Positions 16,268-22,294 of a stretch of 22,294 bases of DNA are shown here, in pieces. How positions within the stretch are numbered: the stretch's first letter is position 1; the number at the start of each line of letters is the position of its first letter. The DNA comes from Bacteroidales bacterium. Lineage in GTDB: Bacteria > Bacteroidota > Bacteroidia > Bacteroidales > UBA7960. The stretch is taken from contig PWNO01000313.1 in assembly GCA_003557765.1 (NCBI GenBank), positions 1 to 22,294 on the forward strand, given 5' to 3'. The notes under the pieces were generated by a model. The model searched no databases. It was not told the DNA's origin and saw nothing but the letters and a program-made list of their open reading frames with translations. The translations under genes were made by a program, and so were the position numbers.

Positions 16268-17215
16268 ATGATCACCTTCCCGCATGGCAAAATCAACCTG
16301 GGTCTTCATATCACCGGCATCTGGAAAGCCGGTGATAACAGCACATCCGATAAAGATTTCAGAAGCAAAAAAGAAAGACCCAATGATAGGAAGATGCCTG
16401 AAAGCGCACCATTTCCCGCACGTTACGATGGATATCATACCATTGAAAGTGTGCTTGTTGCGATTAACTTATGTGATGTCCTCGAAGTGACCGAATCAGG
16501 TGACGACCACACCCGGATATCTATCAGCGGATTACCCATTGAAGGAAATCCTTATGAGAACCTCTGTATTAAAGCCTACCAATTGCTTTCAGCAGAAATT
16601 GGCGGACTTCCCCCGATATCCATATACCTGCATAAAATGATCCCGCCAGGAGCAGGTCTTGGCGGTGGAAGTGCCGATGCTGCATTCATGTTGCGATTGC
16701 TCAACAGCTATTTTAAGCTAAACCTGGGACATGCCAATCTTTTTCGTCTGGCAGTGCGCCTGGGTAGCGACTGCCCATTCTTCCTTTATGATGAGCCCAT
16801 GCTTGCCACTGGCACAGGACACATTCTGGAGAAAACGGTACTTGAACAACTGCAGGGCAAGCACCTGGTCATCGTAGTGCCACCCATACATATCAGCACA
16901 GCCTGGGCATATCATCAAACAAATGTTGATCCATGCGCAGCTAACGCACGTAGATCGCTCCAAAGCCTTTGCCAGCAAGACATCACCACATGGCAAGACC
17001 AGGTTCAAAATGATTTTGAACCAATTGTAAGCACACATTATCCGATGCTAAAACAAATTAAGAAGTCCCTGCAAAACTCAGGGGCATTATATGCTTCTCT
17101 TACGGGCACGGGATCAGGGGTCTATGGCATATTCCATACATGCCCTCCCCTAAACGAGATGCAGCAAATCTTTCCCGGGTGTCATGTTTATCTGACACAA
17201 CCCGCTGTTTGTTAA
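16268..17215 (+). CDS. ispE: 4-diphosphocytidyl-2-C-methyl-D-erythritol kinase (IspE) with N-terminal-loop insertion
   Basis: GHMP-family kinase of the MEP isoprenoid pathway. It phosphorylates CDP-ME on its 2-hydroxyl in the cytoplasm. Family motifs are HGKINLGLHITG (6-17), DGYHTIESVLVAINLCDVLEV (54-74), and the GHMP ATP-binding glycine loop PPGAGLGGGSADAAFMLRLLN near 127-147. LGSDCPFF follows, and the C-terminal SLTGTGSGVYGIF is the third GHMP motif. The 315-residue length exceeds the usual ~260-290. The excess is a ~30-residue hydrophilic insertion at about 19-51 (including DKDFRSKKERPNDRKMPE) between the first strand and the DGYH motif, where most IspE have only a few residues. The reading frame is continuous through it. 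A promoter-like box follows the stop. Confidence 0.93.
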   Translation: MITFPHGKINLGLHITGIWKAGDNSTSDKDFRSKKERPNDRKMPESAPFPARYDGYHTIESVLVAINLCDVLEVTESGDDHTRISISGLPIEGNPYENLCIKAYQLLSAEIGGLPPISIYLHKMIPPGAGLGGGSADAAFMLRLLNSYFKLNLGHANLFRLAVRLGSDCPFFLYDEPMLATGTGHILEKTVLEQLQGKHLVIVVPPIHISTAWAYHQTNVDPCAANARRSLQSLCQQDITTWQDQVQNDFEPIVSTHYPMLKQIKKSLQNSGALYASLTGTGSGVYGIFHTCPPLNEMQQIFPGCHVYLTQPAVC

Positions 17216-17222
17216 AAATCAT

Positions 17223-17230
17223 TATTTTTG
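17223..17230 (+). promoter_or_regulatory. Candidate Bacteroidota promoter -7 box (TATTTTTG) before the S9 peptidase gene
   Basis: TATTTTTG is an exact TAnnTTTG match 8 nt after the ispE stop and about 50 nt before the preferred peptidase start at 17280. A TTTG lies at 17208-17211 but is too close for a standard -33 box. The site suggests the peptidase is transcribed independently of ispE. Confidence 0.42.
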
Positions 17231-17279
17231 TGGCCATCTGATCCCAAAAATGTTGAATTACAAACCAAAACCCAAAACC

Positions 17280-19307
17280 ATGCGTAAAATTACCCTGTTA
17301 ATCATCATGCTCTGGTTGATTGCACCGATGGCAAAAGCCGATGATGTGCTCACAACGCACAATATGTTTGATCTCAAATCGGTAGTGGAAGTCGCCATGT
17401 CTCCCGACCAGGATTACATCGCTTTCACCGTGAATGTGCCGAGGCCATTCACACACGCTGCAGGACGGGACTATCGTGAACTATATGTCTATGACATAGA
17501 AAATGACGAGATCCTGCCTTTCATGACAGGCAAGCGTCAGGTATTTAGTATTGGCTGGACGCCCGATGGCGGTGCTGTAAGCTTCCGGGCCAACCTGCCT
17601 GACAACCCCTATGTACAAGTCTATGCCATGAGCTTACGCGGCGGTGAGCCCTATTCGCTCACATCGCATACCTCCTCGGTAATGAGTTATGCCTTCATGG
17701 ATGATGAAACACTGGCCATTGTAGCCACCGGTGACCAGGACCCCATGCGTGGCGAATTCCGTGACAAAGGCATTGAAATCGAAGTGTATGAGGAAGAGTG
17801 GGTACATCGCAACCTGTATGTATATGATATCCACACCCACGATACCCGCCAGGTAACAGAAGACATGACCGTGTTTGATTTTGTGCTGAGCCCCGACAGC
17901 CGGCATGCGGCTGCTGCCATTGCCCCTCGCAACCTGGTGGATGACAGCTATATGTTCAAACGCATCCACCTGGTGGACATGGAAACCGGCGAGGTGGAAA
18001 TGATCATGGAAAACCCAGGCAAACTTGCCAACATGGCGTTCAGCCCGGATGGTACCAAATTGGCATTCCGCGGAGCCAGCAAGCTGGAGGACTCGGTAGA
18101 AGGCAGCCTGTTTGTGATGGATGTCGACACAGACAAAACCTTTGAAGAACTCCGGAATTATGTGGAAGGTATGGAGCTGAGCGTGATTGACTTTGCGTGG
18201 AAAGACAACAACACCCTGCTGTATGCGGCCGAAGAGCGGAATGACATTGTATTGAGTGAACAAGGGATAGACGAGGAAGAGCGAACCATCCTGATAGCGC
18301 CCGAAACTATCGTATTCGGAAGGTTTCAGTACCTGGACGGTATGGTCACCATGGCTGCCAATACCTGGCAACACCCCAATGAATTGTTTACTTTCAACCT
18401 TGAAGATGAAATCCTGACGCGCCATACGAACCACAACAAGTGGCTTGAAGACATTCGCCTGGCGGAGCAGAAAACGATTACCTACGATGCACGTGATGGT
18501 ATGGATATCGACGGTGTGCTTCTTTACCCGGTTGATTATGACGAAAATGAAACCTATCCGATGATCGTTTACATCCACGGTGGCCCTGAAGCTGCGGTGC
18601 AGAACGGCTGGGTAACCTCATACGGCACTTGGGGTCAGGTAGCTGCCGCACGTAATTATTTTGTGTTTATGCCAAACTATCGCGCAAGCTCCGGGCGAGG
18701 AGTGGATTTCACGATGGCCGGTTATGGTGACCTGGTAGGCGTGGAATACGATGATGTGATCGACGGCATAGACTACCTTATTGACATCGGCTACGTGGAT
18801 ATCGACCGTGTAGGCATAGGTGGTGGCTCCTATGGCGGCTATTTTGCAGCATGGTCGGCCACCAGGCATACGGACCGCTTTGCTGCGTCAGTGATGTTCG
18901 TAGGCATCTCCAACCAGGTATCCAAAAGGAACACCACCGACATTCCTTTCGAGGATTATTATGTTCATTGGGGTTACTGGACCCATGAAGACTGGCAGGA
19001 TGTGTACAGCCGAAGCCCGGTAAAATATGCGCATCAAAGCCTCACCCCCACCCTCATCCTTCATGGCGATGCCGACCCACGGGTACATCCCTCTCAGGGA
19101 CTTGAAATGTATCGTGCGCTAAAGCTGCATGGCAATGCACCTGTCAGGCTCATCTGGTATGAAAACGAAGGCCACGGCAATGCCAGGAATGTGCATCGCC
19201 TGGATTACATCGTCAGGACCATGGACTGGTTTGACTATTATCTGAGGCTGGATAAACCCCGTGATGAGAAACCGGAGAAATATCCCGAATCCGTGTTGGG
19301 GTGGTAA
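17280..19307 (+). CDS. Secreted S9-family (prolyl oligopeptidase / acylaminoacyl peptidase-type) serine peptidase
   Basis: Exported serine peptidase that cleaves short peptides. I choose the ATG at 17280 (675 residues) rather than the in-frame ATG at 17250, because MRKITLLIIMLWLIAPMAKA is a clean signal peptide with an AKA-type cleavage site. Residues ~30-395 form a WD40-like/TolB-like beta-propeller (EVAMSPDQDYIAFTVNVP, FVLSPDSRHAAAAIA, AFSPDGTKLAFRG). The C-terminal alpha/beta-hydrolase domain starts around YPMIVYIHGGPEAAV. The catalytic triad is visible: Ser517 in GGGSYGGYF, Asp599 in LHGDADPRVHPSQ, and His632 in ENEGHGNAR. The Arg/His-rich end (KYPESVLGW) is usual. The product probably acts in the periplasm on peptides taken up as nutrients. 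The transporter gene next door may or may not be related in function. Confidence 0.93.
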   Translation: MRKITLLIIMLWLIAPMAKADDVLTTHNMFDLKSVVEVAMSPDQDYIAFTVNVPRPFTHAAGRDYRELYVYDIENDEILPFMTGKRQVFSIGWTPDGGAVSFRANLPDNPYVQVYAMSLRGGEPYSLTSHTSSVMSYAFMDDETLAIVATGDQDPMRGEFRDKGIEIEVYEEEWVHRNLYVYDIHTHDTRQVTEDMTVFDFVLSPDSRHAAAAIAPRNLVDDSYMFKRIHLVDMETGEVEMIMENPGKLANMAFSPDGTKLAFRGASKLEDSVEGSLFVMDVDTDKTFEELRNYVEGMELSVIDFAWKDNNTLLYAAEERNDIVLSEQGIDEEERTILIAPETIVFGRFQYLDGMVTMAANTWQHPNELFTFNLEDEILTRHTNHNKWLEDIRLAEQKTITYDARDGMDIDGVLLYPVDYDENETYPMIVYIHGGPEAAVQNGWVTSYGTWGQVAAARNYFVFMPNYRASSGRGVDFTMAGYGDLVGVEYDDVIDGIDYLIDIGYVDIDRVGIGGGSYGGYFAAWSATRHTDRFAASVMFVGISNQVSKRNTTDIPFEDYYVHWGYWTHEDWQDVYSRSPVKYAHQSLTPTLILHGDADPRVHPSQGLEMYRALKLHGNAPVRLIWYENEGHGNARNVHRLDYIVRTMDWFDYYLRLDKPRDEKPEKYPESVLGW

Positions 19308-19353
19308 CCCATGATTTCTAAAGTAACTGATAACTTCTAAACAAAAGATTTGA

Positions 19354-20895
19354 ATGGAACTGAATAAGTTTAAGAAGGGCACAAAGAAAGTTTTCAGAAA
19401 GTCACTCGACTGGATTGAGATCATTGGTAACCGCCTGCCGCACCCCGCCACCATATTTGGGATGCTGGCCGGTATTGTACTGATCATTTCCGCCATCAGT
19501 TACTGGGCCAATGTGTCGGCCGTACACCCGGTCGACGGTACGGTGGTTACTGTCAAAAACCTGCTTAGCGGGGACGGTATTCGTTGGATTTACACCAACA
19601 TCCTGGATAACTTTCTGAGGTTTCCGCCGTTAGGTTATGTATTGGTCGTCATGGTGGGCATTGGCCTTGCCGAAGGTACCGGCCTGTTTGCCATCATGAT
19701 CCGCGCACTGGTACTGGGTGCACCACCTAAACTGATCACTGGTGCCGTAGTTCTGGCCGGTATCATTTCCGGCCTTGCCGTAGAAGCAGGATATGTGATC
19801 CTGATACCACTTGGTGCCATGATATTCCACGGCATCGGCCGGCATCCCATGGCAGGACTCGCCGCAGCCTTCTGCGGCGTAAGCGGTGGTTTTGGAGCCA
19901 ACTTTTTCATAGGCTCCATCGATCCCATCCTGGCCGGGATATCCACCTCTGCCGCCCAGCTTATTGATCCGGAAATGGTGGTTAACCCTGCGGTCAACTA
20001 CTACTTCATGATCATCTCCAGCTTTGTGGTACTGTTTGTGGGCATCTGGGTGACCGAAAGGATCGTGGAACCCCGTCTGGGAAAATATAACGGCCCCACA
20101 GAAAGAATCGCCATCGAACAACTTACCCCGAAGGAAAAGAAGGGACTGCGCTGGGCAGCAATTACCGCGATGGTTTTCCTGGCACTGCTGGCCTACACCG
20201 TCATTCCATCCAACGGCATATTCCGCAATCCGGAAACGGGATCTGTCTTGCATTCGCCCTTCTTTGACGGCATCATCATCGGCATCATGCTGTTCTTTTT
20301 CTTCCCCGCACTGGTTTATGGAATTGTCGTAGGCACCATCCGCAACGACAAGGATATGATGAAACATATCATCAAATCCATGAGCGGCATGGGAGGTTAT
20401 ATCGTGCTGGTGTTCTTTGCGGCACAGTTTGTTTATTTCTTCAATGAGTCCAACCTGGGCCTGATTATCGCCATCAGGGGAGCCGCCACCCTCAGTGAGG
20501 TGGGTTTCACCGGCCCTGTGCTGATTGCTACATTTGTCTTATTATCCGCGTTTATCAACTTGTTTATGGGTAGCGCATCGGCAAAGTGGGCAATTATCGC
20601 ACCGGTGTTCATCCCCATGCTGATGCTTCTTGAAAATGGTTATCATCCGGGCATCACCCAGGCCGCATTCCGCATCGGCGACAGCCTGACCAACCTGGTG
20701 ACCCCCATGATGAGCTATTTTGCCCTGATCGTCACCTTTGCCCAAAAATATGACGAAAAGTACGGCATCGGCACCATCATCGCCACCATGCTTCCTTACA
20801 CCGTCATCCTGGGCATCGTGTGGATTGCCACACTTATGCTATGGGTATGGCTTGGCATCCCATTGGGACCAGACGGACCCATTTACATTAATTAA
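19354..20895 (+). CDS. AbgT-family transporter (p-aminobenzoyl-glutamate / antimetabolite type)
   Basis: The 513-residue polytopic membrane protein matches the AbgT/MtrF family. N-terminal signature DWIEIIGNRLPHPATIFGML is followed by HPVDGTVVTVKNLLSGDGIRW, then FLRFPPLGYVLVVMVGIGLAEGTG, which includes the family's re-entrant hairpin region, and SGGFGANFFIGSIDPILAG. The second half has FINLFMGSASAKWAIIAPVF and GDSLTNLVTPMMSYFALIV, the paired hairpin. About nine transmembrane helices plus two re-entrant loops are expected. Family members have been linked to p-aminobenzoyl-glutamate uptake (folate salvage) and to sulfonamide efflux. Which applies cannot be told from sequence. It starts 46 nt after the peptidase stop and is probably co-transcribed with it. 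A hairpin and a terminator follow. Confidence 0.9.
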   Translation: MELNKFKKGTKKVFRKSLDWIEIIGNRLPHPATIFGMLAGIVLIISAISYWANVSAVHPVDGTVVTVKNLLSGDGIRWIYTNILDNFLRFPPLGYVLVVMVGIGLAEGTGLFAIMIRALVLGAPPKLITGAVVLAGIISGLAVEAGYVILIPLGAMIFHGIGRHPMAGLAAAFCGVSGGFGANFFIGSIDPILAGISTSAAQLIDPEMVVNPAVNYYFMIISSFVVLFVGIWVTERIVEPRLGKYNGPTERIAIEQLTPKEKKGLRWAAITAMVFLALLAYTVIPSNGIFRNPETGSVLHSPFFDGIIIGIMLFFFFPALVYGIVVGTIRNDKDMMKHIIKSMSGMGGYIVLVFFAAQFVYFFNESNLGLIIAIRGAATLSEVGFTGPVLIATFVLLSAFINLFMGSASAKWAIIAPVFIPMLMLLENGYHPGITQAAFRIGDSLTNLVTPMMSYFALIVTFAQKYDEKYGIGTIIATMLPYTVILGIVWIATLMLWVWLGIPLGPDGPIYIN

Positions 20896-20899
20896 CCGC

Positions 20900-20926
20900 A
20901 TATCATGCACATTAGCTGCATGATAT
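20900..20926 (+). other. Perfect 10-bp hairpin just after the AbgT gene
   Basis: ATATCATGCA (20900-20909) and TGCATGATAT (20917-20926) are exact reverse complements with a 7-nt loop. It begins 5 nt after the transporter stop and has no T-run. It may protect the mRNA 3' end or bind a dimeric protein. The true terminator lies 28 nt further on. Confidence 0.6.
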
Positions 20927-20953
20927 AAGTGATCTAATGCATTCATGCAACAT

Positions 20954-20988
20954 AAAAAAGGCCTGGCAGAAATGTCGGGTCTTTTTTT
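20954..20988 (+). terminator. Intrinsic terminator after the AbgT gene
   Basis: AAAAAAGGCCTG and CGGGTCTTTTTTT pair over 12 positions (two of them G-U wobbles) around the loop GCAGAAATGT, ending in seven T. The A-run/T-run flanks suggest possible bidirectional use, but no gene reads toward it from the right. Confidence 0.8.
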
Positions 20989-21044
20989 GCCGGATAATAT
21001 GGCGTAATCAATGAATATCATCTGCATGCAAACAATTAATTTCA

Positions 21045-21052
21045 TATTTTTG
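21045..21052 (+). promoter_or_regulatory. Candidate Bacteroidota promoter -7 box (TATTTTTG) before the DUF2007 gene
   Basis: An exact TAnnTTTG match 30 nt before the ATG at 21083 and downstream of the terminator, where a new promoter is expected. No obvious TTG -33 box is found at the standard distance. Confidence 0.45.
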
Positions 21053-21082
21053 ATTTATTTCAACCGCATATAATAATCAGCC

Positions 21083-21334
21083 ATGACGCAAACTCACGAT
21101 GATGTGCCGGTAACAATTTTTTCTGGTATGCTTTGGGAGGCAGAGCTGGTAAAAGCCATGCTGCTCGATGCAGAAATATACGCCTTTCTTTCAGACAAGA
21201 TATTTGGAGGCGTATTGCCGCCTATATATTCGGCCACTGACACCGGCCAGGTAAAAGTAAAAGTTTCCAGCAGAGATGTAGCGCGGGCCCACGAAATTGT
21301 CGCCGAATTTGAAAAGAACAGGAAAGCAGAATAA
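21083..21334 (+). CDS. DUF2007 small protein (putative signal-transducing protein family)
   Basis: An 83-residue cytoplasmic protein with the DUF2007 layout. A first strand with VTIFSGMLWEAELVKAMLLDAEIYAFL is followed by a short loop (DKIFGGVLPPIYSA), then VKVKVSSRDVARAHEIVAEF near the C-terminus. The fold is a small ferredoxin-like alpha/beta unit; Pfam describes it as a putative prokaryotic signal transducing protein, but no biochemical role is established. It stands behind its own promoter box and 30 nt before the phosphatidyltransferase start, so it is probably co-transcribed with it. Confidence 0.75.
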   Translation: MTQTHDDVPVTIFSGMLWEAELVKAMLLDAEIYAFLSDKIFGGVLPPIYSATDTGQVKVKVSSRDVARAHEIVAEFEKNRKAE

Positions 21335-21364
21335 TTGCAATACACTATAGCAGCAGGATTCAAG

Positions 21365-21958
21365 ATGCCAAAGGAAAATCTCCATACCATATCCAATTAT
21401 CTCACCTGTTACCGGTTTTTATCCGCTCCGGTCATCCTCTATTTCATCTTTTCGGGCAGATCTACGCTTTTTATGGTCTTCATCATCCTGAATCTTATCA
21501 CAGACGCCCTGGATGGTTTTTTTGCGAGAAGGCTTAATCAGCATACCGATTTCGGAGCACGCATGGATTCCATCGCCGACAAAGTCACTTATACCCTGGC
21601 AATTATTGGCTTGTTTGTTTTTAAAATGGAGGAAATGCAGCCTTACCTGGGCAGCTTGCTAACCTTTGTTGGCCTGGGCATCATTGCCCTCACCCACTCA
21701 TTCATCAAGTTCGGAAAGATGTCGAGTCTGCATACCTATGCGACGAAAGCAGGTGGGTACATGCAGGGCATTTTCTTTTTTGTCCTCTTCACCCATGGCT
21801 TTGTACCGGTCCTGTATTACATCATGATCACCTGGGCCATCCTCTCCGTTCTGGAAATGATCGCCATGCAGCTCATCATCCCGGAGATGAAACCGAACTT
21901 AAAGGGGCTTTACTGGGTATTAAAGGAAAACAAGCCAGGGAATAAGCATCTGGAGTGA
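21365..21958 (+). CDS. CDP-alcohol phosphatidyltransferase family membrane enzyme
   Basis: Membrane enzyme that transfers a phosphatidyl group from CDP-diacylglycerol to an alcohol, such as glycerol-3-phosphate. I choose the ATG at 21365 (197 residues); the frame is open from a TTG at 21335 directly after the upstream stop. The family motif D-x2-DG-x2-AR-x8-G-x3-D-x3-D is complete: Asp47, Asp50-Gly51, Ala54-Arg55, Gly64, Asp68 and Asp72. The motif sits at the end of the second of about five to six hydrophobic helices. The N-terminal LHTISNYLTCYRFLSAPVIL is typical of PgsA-type enzymes (phosphatidylglycerophosphate synthase). Substrate cannot be decided by eye, so no symbol is given. Confidence 0.88.
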   Translation: MPKENLHTISNYLTCYRFLSAPVILYFIFSGRSTLFMVFIILNLITDALDGFFARRLNQHTDFGARMDSIADKVTYTLAIIGLFVFKMEEMQPYLGSLLTFVGLGIIALTHSFIKFGKMSSLHTYATKAGGYMQGIFFFVLFTHGFVPVLYYIMITWAILSVLEMIAMQLIIPEMKPNLKGLYWVLKENKPGNKHLE

Positions 21959-22015
21959 GCGTCTCCCAAAAAATTTGCTGGTTTTACACGGCAACACCTC
22001 AGATGCAAGCCCAAT

Positions 22016-22081
22016 CAGACGGCCCCTTGAATGAGCTCATTATCGAGACAGACGGTCCCTGCATAAGCTCCTTATCAAGAG
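22016..22081 (+). repeat. Imperfect 33-bp direct repeat in the convergent gap
   Basis: CAGACGGCCCC and CAGACGGTCCC start two related units 33 bp apart (22016 and 22049), both followed by an AAGCTC/GAGCTC and TTATC segment. The first unit contains the perfect palindrome AATGAGCTCATT (22030-22041). The gap 21959-22100 separates two convergent genes. No classic T-run terminator is obvious in it. Confidence 0.45.
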
Positions 22082-22100
22082 ACACGTCCGCAAGGCCTTA

Positions 22101-22294
22101 TCAGCCCACATCCCTGGAGATCTCTTCCAGTGTACGCCCTTTGGTTTCGGTCAGAAAACGCCTTACGATAAAGAAGGCGATAATGCCAAATGCCGCGTAG
22201 ATGCCATACGAAACACCCAGTCCGATATAGGTAAGCAGAATGGGGAATGTAATGGTAATCAAGAAGTTGGCCCCCCACTGCACCAGTCCGGCCA
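22101..22294 (-). CDS. Sugar-porter MFS transporter, C-terminal end; 5' part outside window
   Basis: Reading leftward on the minus strand, the open frame enters from the right edge and stops at 22101-22103, giving about 64 residues. It shows the end of a 12-helix major-facilitator protein: AGLVQWGANFLITITFPILL is helix 11, and GVSYGIYAAFGIIAFFIVRRF is helix 12. The sugar-porter signature TETKGRTLEEI follows (consensus PETKG-x-[ST]-LEEI). Such carriers import hexoses or pentoses with H+ or Na+, but the substrate is not visible. The apparent GTG start at 22283 is internal. The gene is convergent with the phosphatidyltransferase. Confidence 0.85.
   Translation of the reverse strand, partial: AGLVQWGANFLITITFPILLTYIGLGVSYGIYAAFGIIAFFIVRRFLTETKGRTLEEISRDVG

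Noticed and set aside
17634..18578. 314-residue minus-strand ORF inside the S9 peptidase gene
   Set aside because: It lies wholly antisense to a clear beta-propeller and peptidase frame, is His/Val-rich with no recognisable domain, and is best explained as a codon-bias shadow.
19630..20367. 245-residue minus-strand ORF inside the AbgT gene
   Set aside because: It is antisense to a clear membrane-protein gene, and the Asp/His/Gly-rich composition is a typical shadow of hydrophobic codons.
21955..22200. 81-residue plus-strand ORF overlapping the end of the phosphatidyltransferase gene
   Set aside because: It starts at GTG, shows an 11-residue echo only because of the 33-bp DNA repeat, and its second half is antisense to the MFS transporter end.

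Overview
The window is a stretch of chromosome from a member of the phylum Bacteroidota, probably class Bacteroidia. The evidence is the form of its cell-wall genes. The division PBP ends in a single PASTA domain, and MraY carries the periplasmic insertion usual in this phylum. FtsZ ends in the Bacteroidota tail SNNSFLHDNVD. Several promoter-like sites fit the phylum's -7 box TAnnTTTG, and Shine-Dalgarno sequences are mostly weak. The MurE motif DNPR predicts meso-diaminopimelate peptidoglycan. A genus cannot be named from sequence reading alone.

Positions 1-11697 are the dcw (division and cell wall) cluster, all on the + strand and tightly packed: the end of ftsI, then murE, mraY, a murD reduced to its C-terminal domain, ftsW, murG, murC, ftsQ, ftsA and ftsZ. 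MurC, MurD and MurE build the UDP-MurNAc peptide, MraY and MurG make lipid I and lipid II, FtsW and the PBP polymerise and cross-link septal wall, and FtsQ, FtsA and FtsZ form the division machine. Two things break the standard pattern. About 270 residues of MurD, including the whole ATP-binding P-loop region, are absent and 210 bp of unrecognised DNA sits in their place. The ftsQ-ftsA gap is filled by a 93-bp tandem repeat whose units each end in the ATGAAC start of ftsA and carry a conserved 22-codon mini-ORF.

Positions 11698-16229 hold a promoter region, a small FKBP-fold probable lipoprotein whose PPIase active site looks degenerate, a 95-residue charged helical protein of unknown function, a strong terminator, an RsuA/RluB-type pseudouridine synthase, and a large AsmA-like envelope protein. 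Positions 16268-20895 hold ispE (isoprenoid precursor synthesis, with an unusual insertion), a secreted S9 prolyl-oligopeptidase-type peptidase with its own promoter, and an AbgT-family transporter followed by a perfect hairpin and an intrinsic terminator.

Positions 21000-22294 hold a promoter, a DUF2007 small protein, a CDP-alcohol phosphatidyltransferase, and, convergent on the - strand, the C-terminal end of a sugar-porter MFS transporter that runs off the window. No tRNA, rRNA, CRISPR array, insertion sequence or complete mobile element was seen. I do not see a wholly new multi-gene system. The truncated murD and the ftsA leader repeat are the observations most worth following.
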